From Psychrobacillus sp042945595 (lineage in GTDB: Bacteria; Bacillota; Bacilli; Bacillales_A; Planococcaceae): 64,000 nucleotides of DNA. Made by a program: the position numbers and the translations under genes. The number at the start of each line of letters is the position of its first letter. Positions within the stretch are counted from its first letter, which is position 1. The notes below the pieces were generated by a model, which was not told where the DNA came from, did no database searches, and saw only the letters and a list, made by a program, of their open reading frames with translations. Of this stretch, positions 52,244-61,495 are shown in pieces. The stretch covers positions 1,302,001 through 1,366,000 of the forward strand of contig NZ_CP168493.1 in NCBI RefSeq assembly GCF_042945595.1, given 5' to 3'.

Positions 52244-52588
52244 ATGCAAAACATTATTTCAGAAATCACAAAAGAACAATTACGCTCAGATCTTCCTACT
52301 TTCCGTCCAGGTGACACAGTTCGTGTACACGTTAAGATCGTAGAGGGAACTCGTGAACGTATTCAAATGTACGAAGGTATTGTTATTCAACGTCGTGGTG
52401 GTGGAATAAGCGAAACTTTCACAGTTCGTAAAATTTCATCGGGTGTTGGGGTTGAACGTATTTTCCCAGTTCACACGCCAAAAATTGCACTTTTAGAAGT
52501 AATTCGTCGTGGTAAAGTTCGTCGTGCTAAATTGTTCTACTTACGCGATCTACGCGGTAAAGCGGCTCGTATTAAAGAACGTCGCTAA
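52244..52588 (+). CDS. rplS: 50S ribosomal protein L19
   Basis: A 114-residue L19 with SEITKEQLRSDLPTFRPGDT, VRVHVKIVEGTRERIQ and KIALLEVIRRGKVRRAKL. The ATG at 52244 is eight bases after AGGAG and gives the usual MQ- start; an ATG one codon earlier is also possible. Confidence 0.96.
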   Translation: MQNIISEITKEQLRSDLPTFRPGDTVRVHVKIVEGTRERIQMYEGIVIQRRGGGISETFTVRKISSGVGVERIFPVHTPKIALLEVIRRGKVRRAKLFYLRDLRGKAARIKERR

Positions 52589-52600
52589 TAGTAAAAAAGT

Positions 52601-52647
52601 AAATGTTGTAGCAAAAGTGAAGCCACTTTTGCTACAACATTTTTTTA
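52601..52647 (+). terminator. Intrinsic terminator after rplS
   Basis: AATGTTGTAGCAAAAGTG and CACTTTTGCTACAACATT form a perfect 18-bp stem with a 4-base loop, followed by TTTTTT. Confidence 0.93.
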
Positions 52648-52887
52648 TTAAAGAGTAACGATATTAAAATCCGGTGTTTCAAGATGATTTAGTTGAATGA
52701 CTTTCGTTACGCTGATTTCCTCCATCACATGGAGAAATGGTTGCTATCCCTATAAAAAGTCTCTATTACATAGATGTTTCACAAAATCGTCCGGAAATCA
52801 TTACTAAAAATAAAATTTTTTCTTTTCTTTTTGCTTGAAATAGATTTTCCTTGTACAATAAAGAGAGCATATAAAGGGGGCAAGTTG

Positions 52888-53451
52888 ATGGAGCGAGTGA
52901 AGAAAGAAAAGAACGAGTTATGGGAATGGTCCAAAGCACTATTAATTGCTTTTGGTATCGCCGCGATTATTCGTTTCTTTTTATTTACACCAATAGTAGT
53001 AGACGGTGAATCAATGATGCCGACATTAAAAAATGGTGACCGAATGGTTGTCAATAAAATTGGTTATATGGTTGGTGAACCACATCGTTTTGATATAGTT
53101 GTATTTCATGCCCCAGAGCAAAAAAATTATATTAAACGTGTAATTGGGCTTCCTGGAGATCATGTTGAATATAAAAATGATCAGCTATACATTAACGGAA
53201 AAGCAATTCCGGAACCATATTTAGATCAGTACAAAAGTGAAATTACGGAGGGGTCTTTAACAGATGACTTCACGTTAGAAGAGACTGCTGCCCAAGTGGA
53301 TAAAATTCCAGAAGGTTATATTTTTGTCATGGGAGATAACCGAAGATACAGTAAAGATAGTCGACTTATTGGTTTGGTTGCAATTGATGAGATAATTGGA
53401 AATACAAATCTCGTCTTCTGGCCATTTGATGAAATTGGCTTTGTGAAATAG
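52888..53451 (+). CDS. lepB: Type I signal peptidase
   Basis: Removes signal peptides from secreted proteins. The 187-residue enzyme has one N-terminal membrane helix (about 17-35), catalytic Ser42 in VDGESMMPTL and catalytic Lys83 in YIKRVIGLPGD, plus the GDNRRYSKDSRLIG box. The Gram-positive single-helix (SipS-like) form. The ATG at 52888 has AAGGGGGC upstream; a longer open frame to 52774 has no start signal. It lies by the rplS and rbgA genes, as in B. subtilis, where some species have a sip gene here. Confidence 0.92.
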   Translation: MERVKKEKNELWEWSKALLIAFGIAAIIRFFLFTPIVVDGESMMPTLKNGDRMVVNKIGYMVGEPHRFDIVVFHAPEQKNYIKRVIGLPGDHVEYKNDQLYINGKAIPEPYLDQYKSEITEGSLTDDFTLEETAAQVDKIPEGYIFVMGDNRRYSKDSRLIGLVAIDEIIGNTNLVFWPFDEIGFVK

Positions 53452-53535
53452 TAAAAACGAAAATTATTGGAATAATTGAAAGTTAGAAAGTAGAAGAGTA
53501 AATACTTTCTCATCCTTTAAAGGAGGAGATATTAA

Positions 53536-54384
53536 ATGACCATACAATGGTTTCCGGGTCATATGGCCAAAGCAAGAAGAGAAGTTACAGAGAATTTAAA
53601 ACTGGTGGATATCATTTTTGAATTAGTGGATGCACGTTTGCCGTTATCTTCTAGAAATCCGATGATTGATCAAGTCGTACATCAAAAAACAAGATTACTT
53701 ATATTAAATAAGATGGATATGGCTGATGAAATGGAAACAAAGAAATGGATAGCCTATTTTGATTCAAAAGGGCTCCCTACAGTGGCGATAAACTCTTTAG
53801 AAGGAAAAGGTCTACAGGCTGTCTTTAAAGCCGCTAAAGAGCTTTTAAAGCCCAAATGGGATCGGATGAAAGAAAGAGGTATAAAACCTCGAGCAATTCG
53901 AGCAATGATTGTTGGTATTCCGAATGTTGGAAAATCCACACTGATTAATCGATTTGCTAAAAAGAACATTGCAAAAACTGGTAATACACCTGGTCTTACT
54001 AAAAGACAGCAATGGATAAAAGTCGAAAGGGAAATTGAATTACTGGATACTCCTGGTATTCTTTGGCCTAAATTCGAAGACCAACAAGTTGGCTATAAAC
54101 TTGCATTAACCGGAGCTATAAAAGATGCGCTGATCAATATGGAAGATTTAGCAGTGTACGGACTTCGATTTTTGCAAGAACATTATCCAAGGCGTATGGA
54201 AGAAAGATATCAATTAACAGAAGTTAGTGAGGATTTAGTTGAAACTTTCGATCATATTGGAAAGTTAAGAAGATGTTTTGCTGGTGGTGGAGAGATTGAC
54301 TACGATCAAGTAGCCGAACTAATCGTACGAGATATTCGAAATCTTCATTTAGGTCGCTTAACTTTTGATAATGTAACTGAATAA
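53536..54384 (+). CDS. rbgA: 50S assembly GTPase RbgA (YlqF)
   Basis: A 282-residue circularly permuted GTPase needed for late 50S assembly. It starts IQWFPGHMAKARREV; G4 NKMDMAD precedes G1 GIPNVGKSTLINR and G3 DTPGILWPK; the C-terminal ANTAR-like helical domain follows (about 200-282). AAAGGAGGAGA lies before the ATG. Confidence 0.95.
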   Translation: MTIQWFPGHMAKARREVTENLKLVDIIFELVDARLPLSSRNPMIDQVVHQKTRLLILNKMDMADEMETKKWIAYFDSKGLPTVAINSLEGKGLQAVFKAAKELLKPKWDRMKERGIKPRAIRAMIVGIPNVGKSTLINRFAKKNIAKTGNTPGLTKRQQWIKVEREIELLDTPGILWPKFEDQQVGYKLALTGAIKDALINMEDLAVYGLRFLQEHYPRRMEERYQLTEVSEDLVETFDHIGKLRRCFAGGGEIDYDQVAELIVRDIRNLHLGRLTFDNVTE

Positions 54385-54397
54385 AACAAAAATAATT

Positions 54398-54432
54398 TAC
54401 CCTTTTTGCCATTTGGTGAAAAGGGTTTTCTC
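54398..54432 (+). terminator. Intrinsic terminator after rbgA
   Basis: ACCCTTTT pairs with AAAAGGGT and is followed by TTTCTCGATTTTT. Confidence 0.7.
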
Positions 54433-54482
54433 GATTTTTCCATAAATATACCGATACATATATTAAGACATAGAAAGTTGAT

Positions 54483-55265
54483 GTGAACGAAATGCTAAGC
54501 TTGAAAGAAATAAAAGAAAAGTTAGAAAGTACGATTACTTGGCAGTCGTGGATGAATGAATTGGAGACGGATAGTAGAATTGGTGCAATCAAGTTATTAA
54601 ATACTTGGAAGAACAAGCAATCTCAACTTGAAAAAGAAATACTTGCACATGAAGAAAAGTGTTTGTTTGATGCAAGCTTTTGCCGACACAAGACAGACTT
54701 AGTGGCTGGTGTAGATGAAGCAGGACGCGGTCCACTTGCTGGACCAGTAGTTACAGCGGCAGTCATCTTAAATGACAATACAGATGAACTTATCGGTTTA
54801 AATGACTCCAAACAGATATCAAAAAAGAAGCGGAAAGAACTAGCCATTAAAATAAAAAATAATGCAATCTGCTATTTTATTCATTTTCAATCTGTAGAAA
54901 AAATAGATGAACTTAATATATACGAAGCAACAAAACAGTCTATGACAGAAGCGGTCTTAAATTTAAAAGAACGTCCATCAGTAGTTTTGGTAGATGCGAT
55001 GAAACTTCCGATTGGGATAGAAACGCACTCTATTATAAAAGGCGATGCTAAAAGTTTGGCAATTGCAGCCGCATCTATATTAGCGAAAACCGCACGTGAT
55101 GATTATATGGATCAATTGCATGAAGAATATCCGCAGTATTTATTTAACAAGCACGCCGGGTATGGTACGAAACAACATGTAGAGATGATCTATCAGTACG
55201 GTCCTACTATCCATCATAGGAAAACATTCGAACCGATTAAGACTTTATTAAAAAGTGAAATCTAG
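54483..55265 (+). CDS. rnhB: Ribonuclease HII
   Basis: Removes ribonucleotides and RNA primers from DNA. The 257-260-residue enzyme has an N-terminal extension as in Bacillus RnhB, then AGVDEAGRGPLAGPVVTAAVI (catalytic Asp-Glu), LVDAMKLPIG (third Asp) and IAAASILAKTARDD. GTG 54483 and ATG 54492 are both possible starts; ribosome-binding signals do not decide. Confidence 0.94.
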   Translation: MNEMLSLKEIKEKLESTITWQSWMNELETDSRIGAIKLLNTWKNKQSQLEKEILAHEEKCLFDASFCRHKTDLVAGVDEAGRGPLAGPVVTAAVILNDNTDELIGLNDSKQISKKKRKELAIKIKNNAICYFIHFQSVEKIDELNIYEATKQSMTEAVLNLKERPSVVLVDAMKLPIGIETHSIIKGDAKSLAIAAASILAKTARDDYMDQLHEEYPQYLFNKHAGYGTKQHVEMIYQYGPTIHHRKTFEPIKTLLKSEI

Positions 55266-55395
55266 AAGCTTTCCTAAAGAATTAAAGTAGGTAAAATTTC
55301 TTGGTCACCATTAAGATGTGAACCTATTGTTAAATGACATATTATGCACAATATTTGTATAGTGCGTCTTAAAAGCACTATACGGGAACAGCAAT

Positions 55396-55520
55396 GATTT
55401 CCGCTCCAGGCGGCGCTTTCCGCGGGGCGGGCGGTGAGCCTCCTCGGTCGCTGGCGCTCTACTGCGGGGTCTCACCTGTCCCGCTTATTCCCGCAGGAGT
55501 CGCCGCCTTGCGTTCCAATC
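55396..55520 (-). repeat. GC-rich dispersed repeat, copy 2 (opposite orientation)
   Basis: Reverse complement of the 19676 copy: CGCTTTCCGCGGGGC, GAGCCTCCTCG, TGCGGGGTCTCA and TCCCGCAGGAGTC appear in reverse order. Its ends are partly inverted (GATTTCCGC... / ...GCGTTCCAATC) as in copy 1, though the terminal sequence differs. Confidence 0.8.
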
Positions 55521-55877
55521 AACTGAACTTATCGACTAATAAGCATCTAACCTGAACCGAGTTAGAGGATTATCAGCACCGCCTTGCTAAATCCTACTGT
55601 TATGCAGTTTTTCAAATGTGCGAATCCAGAAGATGGCTTATTTGATCAAAGACGCGGATTTCTGATATTGCATTTTTCATGATGGAAATAGTTAGGAACA
55701 TATATCTTTAAATGAGCAACGTATCAATCGTAATCCGAAATAAAGTATCTGTTAGACCAGTTCGTCATGTTCACAGCATATATGGTCTCGACCAATCATT
55801 TATCGGATTTTTTTTTTAGAAAATACATCATAAGATTGAATTAAGCGTAGTGACGCTGATTAGCTAGCAAATATTGT

Positions 55878-55914
55878 GGATTGTAGTGAAAGGGCGGCGA
55901 CTCCAGCGGAAATC
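55878..55914 (+). repeat. GC-rich repeat, internally deleted remnant
   Basis: GATTGTAGTGAAAGG plus GGCGGCGACTCC match the left end of the repeat and the next bases AGCGGAAATCC match its right end, so the interior of about 90 bases seems to have been lost. Confidence 0.55.
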
Positions 55915-56062
55915 CTAGCGGTAACTAATGCGCACTATATAAACAGTACGACTTTCAAGAATACTACATGATTACGACAGTGCGGAAGCAATCATGTAGA
56001 ACTAAACTTTTTCAATGTCCACCAAATATAACAGGGATAATATAAAAAAATGAGGTGAAATA

Positions 56063-57919
56063 ATGTCTTCTACATCTTTTTCGTCTATACAATCACAATC
56101 AATGCAACCAACTTCTTCCAATATTCAAGTGCCGATGAAAGAAGGACAAATAATTCATGGGACGATTAAAAAACTTTACCCAAACCAAACGGCAGAAGTT
56201 CAAATTGGTAATCAAAAAGTAATTGCGAAATTAGAAACGCCATTAAAAGCAGGAGATGCACACTTTTTTCAAGTAACTAACTCAGAGCCGGAACTCCAAT
56301 TAAAAGTAGTTACTGGACCGCTTGTGCAAGGAACTAGCCTTCCCCAACAAGCTCAACAACTTATGCAGGCAATGAATTTAACAAAAACACCTGAAATGCA
56401 AGCGGTCGTTCAATTTTTTTTAAAGGAACAATTGCCTATTTCGAAAGAATTATTAGTTCAAGCAGAACAACTAGTAAAGAATTTACCTCCAAATGTAACA
56501 ATAAAACAAGCACTAGAAGTAATTCAAAAAATGACGGAAATTAAGCTGCCGCTGACACAACAAATGTTTGACACTGTTATAAGTGGAAAGTCTAAAGAAG
56601 GTTTACAATCGCTTATTCAAGAATTTAAATTTGCATTAGAACAAGATCCAACAGGTAATACAAACACGAAAAATAATTTACTACAAAGTTTACAAAAATT
56701 AGCGGAGCCTTTTGGGGGTCCAGTGGCGGGAGCATTTTTAGGAAAACAAATTGAAACGTTACTTAACTCGCAAACTAGCTTAAGTACGAAATTACCTATT
56801 TTACAAGGACTAAAAGATGCGGGTATTTTACCACCTAATGCTTCATTGGCTAATAATATGCCGTTAACATTACAGTCGTCCATGCCGAATTCAGCGGGTG
56901 ATTTGATAACTCAATTTATACAATCTCCTTCTAGCGAAAAAAAGGCGATGATTGATCAAATTAGAAATTGGGTAAGTTCACAACCTTTATTGACAGAAGG
57001 ACAAAAGGAGCAAATCATATCTATATTGAAGGATACTGGGCAACCATTACAAATTTCAACATTAAATAATAAACTTGTAGAAGTATTTGCAAAACAGAGC
57101 CAATCGGCAATGTTTGCAACTGATACTAATGGTTTAACAGCGAAGGATCATTTATTATCAATGCTCGGTAAGGGTGCTAGCAAGGAGATAATTGAACAAA
57201 CGCTACAGCAAGCATTGGCTATAAACAAAAATAGTCCAAAAGAAATATTTTCCTCTTCTTTTCAACAGTTCGAACAAGCAGCACTTAGCCAATTGGATGG
57301 AAAAGCATTTGAACATGCCTTAAAAGTAGTCTTAAATTCTCTTGGATTCGGCTATGAAGCCAAACTTGGAAAGAGTAGCGAAGATATTAGAGAAATTGCG
57401 AGCCAATTAAAACCACAATTAGTAGAACTTTTGCAAAATCAAGCAATCTCTACACCATTAAAAGAACATGCAACCCAATTATTAAACCGCATGAATGGCT
57501 TACAAATATTATCAAATGAAAATGGGCCGCAGCATCAGTTGTTAATGCAAGTTCCATTAGAATTTCTAGGGAAGAAAATGGATGCAACACTTGAATGGAA
57601 TGGACGAATGAAAGAGGATGGAAAAATAGACTCGGATTTTGCAAGAATTATGTTTTATTTACAATTGGACGCTTTAGAAGAAACGGTAGTGGACATGCAA
57701 GTTCAAAACCGAGTTGTCACAATTTCCCTATACAATAATGATGCCAGCTTACAACCGATAGCAAATACGCTGAAAGATTCACTTAAAGAAGGACTTTTAA
57801 CAGTGGGGTATAAGCTATCTGGTGTTATTATGAAGACCTTTGACGATCACAAACTTTCTTCGCAATTAAACCCAAAATTACTTTCAAAAGAATCACAGGG
57901 AGTAGACATACGAATATGA
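56063..57919 (+). CDS. YlqG-like protein with a FliK-type C-terminal domain
   Basis: A 618-residue Gln/Lys-rich, hydrophilic protein. The N-terminal two thirds are low complexity helices (LPQQAQQLMQAMNLT, KSKEGLQSLIQEFKF). The C-terminal 120 residues (LLMQVPLEFLGKKMDATLEW, MFYLQLDALEETVVDMQVQN) resemble the Flg_hook domain of flagellar hook-length control protein FliK. It occupies the place of B. subtilis ylqG, and its end overlaps a FlhB C-terminal-like gene. No other flagellar genes are near. Function unknown. Confidence 0.7.
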   Translation: MSSTSFSSIQSQSMQPTSSNIQVPMKEGQIIHGTIKKLYPNQTAEVQIGNQKVIAKLETPLKAGDAHFFQVTNSEPELQLKVVTGPLVQGTSLPQQAQQLMQAMNLTKTPEMQAVVQFFLKEQLPISKELLVQAEQLVKNLPPNVTIKQALEVIQKMTEIKLPLTQQMFDTVISGKSKEGLQSLIQEFKFALEQDPTGNTNTKNNLLQSLQKLAEPFGGPVAGAFLGKQIETLLNSQTSLSTKLPILQGLKDAGILPPNASLANNMPLTLQSSMPNSAGDLITQFIQSPSSEKKAMIDQIRNWVSSQPLLTEGQKEQIISILKDTGQPLQISTLNNKLVEVFAKQSQSAMFATDTNGLTAKDHLLSMLGKGASKEIIEQTLQQALAINKNSPKEIFSSSFQQFEQAALSQLDGKAFEHALKVVLNSLGFGYEAKLGKSSEDIREIASQLKPQLVELLQNQAISTPLKEHATQLLNRMNGLQILSNENGPQHQLLMQVPLEFLGKKMDATLEWNGRMKEDGKIDSDFARIMFYLQLDALEETVVDMQVQNRVVTISLYNNDASLQPIANTLKDSLKEGLLTVGYKLSGVIMKTFDDHKLSSQLNPKLLSKESQGVDIRI

Positions 57920-58212
57920 CAGAAGAAAAACACGCACGGAAAGAAGCGGTTGCTTTAAGTTATAAACCAGGCATTATACAAGCGCCAACCGTTGTAGCGA
58001 AAGGAAAAGGGAAGATAGCGGAAAATATTTTACTCAAGGCAAAAGAGCATAATGTGCCGATTCAAGAGGATCCAAGTTTAGTAGAACTTCTAGGACAATT
58101 AGATATAAATCAATCTATTCCGGAAGAGTTGTATCAAGCGGTAGCTGAAGTGTTTTCATTCATTTATAAATTAGATAAAGAAAAAAGTAAAAACACAAAT
58201 TTGTTCTCTTAA
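57916..58212 (+). CDS. FlhB C-terminal domain-like protein (YlqH-like)
   Basis: A 98-residue soluble homologue of the cytoplasmic domain of FlhB/YscU type III export switch proteins: ALSYKPGIIQAPTVVAKGKG, IAENILLKAKEHNVPIQED, SIPEELYQAVAEVFSFIYKL. The autocleaving NPTH motif of real FlhB is not present (APTV occurs instead) and membrane helices are absent. It overlaps the FliK-like gene by four bases, so the two are co-translated. Equivalent to B. subtilis YlqH; function unknown. Confidence 0.82.
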   Translation: MTEEKHARKEAVALSYKPGIIQAPTVVAKGKGKIAENILLKAKEHNVPIQEDPSLVELLGQLDINQSIPEELYQAVAEVFSFIYKLDKEKSKNTNLFS

Positions 58213-58264
58213 ATTCGACAAAATATCCGAATATTCGCAGTTTAATAGAAATACTGTACTTTTG

Positions 58265-58293
58265 TAGACAAGATGTGCGTGGTTTATTACAAT
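58265..58293 (+). promoter_or_regulatory. SigA-type promoter of sucCD
   Basis: TAGACA (58265-58270) and TACAAT (58288-58293) are 17 bases apart, 49 bases before the sucC start. Confidence 0.55.
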
Positions 58294-58341
58294 GAGATAG
58301 GTAGTAAATTACTGGACATAAGTTTGATTGGAGGATGTAAA

Positions 58342-59502
58342 ATGAATATCCATGAATATCAAGGTAAACAACTCCTCAGACAATATGGCGTAGCAGTTTC
58401 TAACGGGATTGTAGCTTTCTCACCTGAAGAGGCAGTTAAAGCAGCGAAAGAGTTAGGCTCAAGCGTTATTGTTGTTAAAGCACAAATTCACGCAGGTGGT
58501 CGTGGTAAAGCTGGTGGGGTAAAAATCGCTAAAAATTTAGATGAAGTACGTGAATACGCGAAGGAACTATTAGGAAAAGTGTTAGTTACACACCAAACAG
58601 GTCCTGAAGGTAAAGAAATTAAACGTTTACTGATCGAAGAAGGTAGCGATATCAAGAAGGAATATTATGTAGGTTTAGTATTAGACCGTGCAACTTCCCG
58701 TGTAACTTTAATGGGCTCTGAAGAGGGCGGTATGGATATCGAAGAAGTAGCAGCAAATAATCCTGAGAAATTATTCTACGAAGAAATCGATCCAGTTGTA
58801 GGCTTAACAGGCTTCCAAGCTCGTCGTATGGCTTTTAAAATGAATATACCAGCTAAACTTGTAAACAAAGCAGCTAAGTTCATGCTTGGTTTATATCAAG
58901 TTTATAAAGAAAAAGATGCTTCTATTGTTGAAATTAATCCGTTAGTAGTAACGAACGATGACAACGTATTAGCACTTGATGCAAAATTCAACTTCGATGC
59001 AAATGCTTTATATCGTCATGCTGATATTCTTGAAATGCGTGATTATGATGAAGAAGATGCAAAAGAAATCGAAGCTTCTAAATATGACTTAAGCTATATT
59101 TCTTTAGATGGAAATATCGGTTGTATGGTTAATGGAGCAGGACTAGCTATGGCAACAATGGATACGATTAGCTATTACGGCGGTTCACCCGCAAACTTCC
59201 TTGACGTTGGGGGCGGTGCTACAGCTGAAAAAGTAACAGAAGCATTCAAAATCATTCTTTCAGATGTAAACGTAAAAGGTATTTTCGTTAATATCTTTGG
59301 TGGTATCATGAAATGTGACGTAATCGCAGAGGGTGTTATTATTGCTGCGAAAGAAGTTGGTCTTGCTGTGCCGTTAGTAGTACGTTTAGAAGGTACGAAT
59401 GTTGACTTAGGTAAAAAATTATTAAATGAATCTGGCTTAAATATTATTGCTGCTGACTCTATGGCAGACGGTGCTCAAAAAATCGTTAATCTTGTAGGAT
59501 AA
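58342..59502 (+). CDS. sucC: Succinyl-CoA synthetase, beta subunit
   Basis: TCA-cycle enzyme converting succinyl-CoA to succinate with ATP or GTP formation. The 386-residue subunit has MNIHEYQGKQLLRQYGV, an ATP-grasp domain (about 9-230, VVKAQIHAGGRGKAGGV) and a C-terminal CoA-ligase domain (GNIGCMVNGAGLAMATMD, NIFGGIMKCD). GGAGG precedes the ATG at 58342. sucD follows 18 bases downstream. Confidence 0.95.
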   Translation: MNIHEYQGKQLLRQYGVAVSNGIVAFSPEEAVKAAKELGSSVIVVKAQIHAGGRGKAGGVKIAKNLDEVREYAKELLGKVLVTHQTGPEGKEIKRLLIEEGSDIKKEYYVGLVLDRATSRVTLMGSEEGGMDIEEVAANNPEKLFYEEIDPVVGLTGFQARRMAFKMNIPAKLVNKAAKFMLGLYQVYKEKDASIVEINPLVVTNDDNVLALDAKFNFDANALYRHADILEMRDYDEEDAKEIEASKYDLSYISLDGNIGCMVNGAGLAMATMDTISYYGGSPANFLDVGGGATAEKVTEAFKIILSDVNVKGIFVNIFGGIMKCDVIAEGVIIAAKEVGLAVPLVVRLEGTNVDLGKKLLNESGLNIIAADSMADGAQKIVNLVG

Positions 59503-59520
59503 GAAAGGCAGGGACATAAA

Positions 59521-60423
59521 ATGGGCGTATATATTAATAAAGATACGAAAGTAATCGTTCAAGGAATTACGGGCTCAACTGCTCTTTTCCATACAAAACA
59601 AATGCTTGAATATGGTACTAAGATCGTTGCTGGGGTTACACCTGGTAAAGGTGGTACTGAAGTTGAAGGCGTACCAGTTTTTAATACAGTAGAAGACGCT
59701 GTAAAAGCAACTGGCGCAAACGTTTCTGTCATCTATGTACCAGCTCCTTTTGCTGCTGATGCAATTATGGAAGCGGTAGATGCTGAACTAGATATGACAA
59801 TCTGTATAACAGAACATATCCCAGTACTAGACATGGTTAACGTGAAACGTTACATGGAAGGTAAGAAAACTCGTTTAGTTGGACCAAACTGCCCAGGTGT
59901 TATTACGGCAGATGAATGTAAAATTGGTATTATGCCAGGATATATTCATACAAAAGGTCATGTAGGTGTTGTATCCCGTTCTGGTACATTGACTTATGAA
60001 GCTGTTCATCAGTTAACGCAAGCTGGTATTGGTCAAACAACTGCTGTAGGTATTGGTGGAGATCCAGTAAATGGAACTAACTTTATCGATGCTTTAACTG
60101 CATTCAATGCAGATGAAGAAACATACGCAGTTGTTATGATTGGTGAAATTGGTGGTACTGCTGAAGAAGAAGCAGCGGCATGGATCAAAGCTAATATGAC
60201 AAAACCTGTAATTGGATTCATCGGTGGTCAAACAGCTCCAGAAGGAAAACGTATGGGTCACGCTGGTGCAATTATCTCAGGTGGTCAAGGTACTGCTGAA
60301 GGTAAAATTAAAGCAATGAAAGAAGCAGGAATGAAAGTTGCTGCTACACCATCTGTAATCGGTGAAACTTTAATTGAAGCAATTAAAGAAGCAGGTCTTT
60401 ACGACGCTTGTAAAACACATTAA
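59521..60423 (+). CDS. sucD: Succinyl-CoA synthetase, alpha subunit
   Basis: The 300-residue alpha subunit carries the CoA-binding fold (VIVQGITGSTALFHTKQM, VAGVTPGKGGTEVEGVP) and the phosphohistidine loop GHAGAIISGGQGTAEGK, whose His (about 246) is the catalytic residue. Confidence 0.95.
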   Translation: MGVYINKDTKVIVQGITGSTALFHTKQMLEYGTKIVAGVTPGKGGTEVEGVPVFNTVEDAVKATGANVSVIYVPAPFAADAIMEAVDAELDMTICITEHIPVLDMVNVKRYMEGKKTRLVGPNCPGVITADECKIGIMPGYIHTKGHVGVVSRSGTLTYEAVHQLTQAGIGQTTAVGIGGDPVNGTNFIDALTAFNADEETYAVVMIGEIGGTAEEEAAAWIKANMTKPVIGFIGGQTAPEGKRMGHAGAIISGGQGTAEGKIKAMKEAGMKVAATPSVIGETLIEAIKEAGLYDACKTH

Positions 60424-60427
60424 TATA

Positions 60428-60468
60428 AAGGTACGGCTCATCAATAGGTGATGCCGTACCTTTTTTTA
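60428..60468 (+). terminator. Intrinsic terminator after sucD
   Basis: AAGGTACGGC pairs with GCCGTACCTT (plus inner TCA/TGA pairing) and is followed by TTTTT. Confidence 0.9.
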
Positions 60469-60486
60469 TAAAATAGGAGGGAAGTA

Positions 60487-61392
60487 ATGAATTATACAGA
60501 TGAACGATGGATTAACCGATTTCTAGCCTTGCACTATGTATTTCCAGTACCTTTAAACAAAATCGAAACGCTTATTGAATTTGATCCCACCTTATTCGAG
60601 TTAGCGAAAATGCAAACAAATAAACTTTCAGAGATTCTAAAGATTTCACAAAAACGTGCAATACAACTGAAAGAAATGTATCAAAAGTTTGTAGAAACCC
60701 CATTTCTACAAATCTATGAAAAACATCGTATAACCCCAATAATATATACCAATCCCAACTATCCTTTAAGTTTAAAAAATCTCTATGATCCACCAGCTGT
60801 CCTATATGTGAAAGGTAATATTAGTCTATTAAATATGCCTAAAAAAATAGCGATAATCGGGTCCAGAGATGCTACGGAGTATTCTGAAAATAGTATAAAA
60901 ATGATATTACCCCCGTTGATAGAACAAAATTTTGTTGTCGTAAGTGGTCTTGCAAAAGGAGCGGATACGATGGCGCATGAAATCACCATCCAACTCGGAG
61001 GGAAAACAATTGCTGTATTAGGAACGGGGTTATTCCATACTTATCCAAGAGTAAATGAAGGATTAGCAGAAAAAATGTCGAAAAATCATTTATTAGTGAC
61101 AGAATATCCGCCATATATAACACCCAAAAAGTGGAACTTTCCAATGAGAAATCGGATAATTAGTGGTTTATCACAAGGAATTGTTATTACAGAAGCAAAA
61201 GAAAAGAGTGGTACAGTTTCTACAATGGAACATGCTTTGGAAAATGGGAAAGAAATATTTGCAATTCCAGGTGCAATAGATTCACCACTATCTGCCGGAC
61301 CACATTTGCTTATTTTAGAAGGAGCAAAGCCTATTTGGAACGGATATCAAATTCTTGAAGAATTATGTGATAATGAACAAATAAACAATTAA
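60487..61392 (+). CDS. dprA: DNA-processing protein DprA
   Basis: Protects incoming single-stranded DNA and loads RecA during transformation. The 301-residue protein has a Rossmann-like core: KKIAIIGSRDATEYS, VVSGLAKGADTMAHEI, TIAVLGTGLFHTYPR, PMRNRIISGLSQGIVI, and GTVSTMEHALENGKEIFAIPG. AGGAGGGAAGTA precedes the ATG. It is equivalent to B. subtilis smf and is directly upstream of topA, as there. Confidence 0.94.
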   Translation: MNYTDERWINRFLALHYVFPVPLNKIETLIEFDPTLFELAKMQTNKLSEILKISQKRAIQLKEMYQKFVETPFLQIYEKHRITPIIYTNPNYPLSLKNLYDPPAVLYVKGNISLLNMPKKIAIIGSRDATEYSENSIKMILPPLIEQNFVVVSGLAKGADTMAHEITIQLGGKTIAVLGTGLFHTYPRVNEGLAEKMSKNHLLVTEYPPYITPKKWNFPMRNRIISGLSQGIVITEAKEKSGTVSTMEHALENGKEIFAIPGAIDSPLSAGPHLLILEGAKPIWNGYQILEELCDNEQINN

Positions 61393-61406
61393 ATAAATGA
61401 AAAGCC

Positions 61407-61435
61407 TTGCATTTGTAAGGAATCTGTTATACATT
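61407..61435 (+). promoter_or_regulatory. Possible topA promoter
   Basis: TTGCAT (61407-61412) and TACATT (61430-61435) are 17 bases apart, 61 bases before the topA start. Confidence 0.45.
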
Positions 61436-61495
61436 TTGCAACAGGTATTTGTTTTGAAGCTTAAAGCGAGTTACCTTCTATAAGGAGGCACATTT

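Larger units (their letters stand above)
55266..56062. other. 797-base gap with GC-rich repeats, no gene
   Basis: Contains one full and one collapsed copy of the GC-rich repeat (listed separately). Between them the sequence shows many stops on both strands and no protein-like frame that I recognise. A promoter for the downstream ylqG-like gene is expected near its end but could not be placed. Confidence 0.6.
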
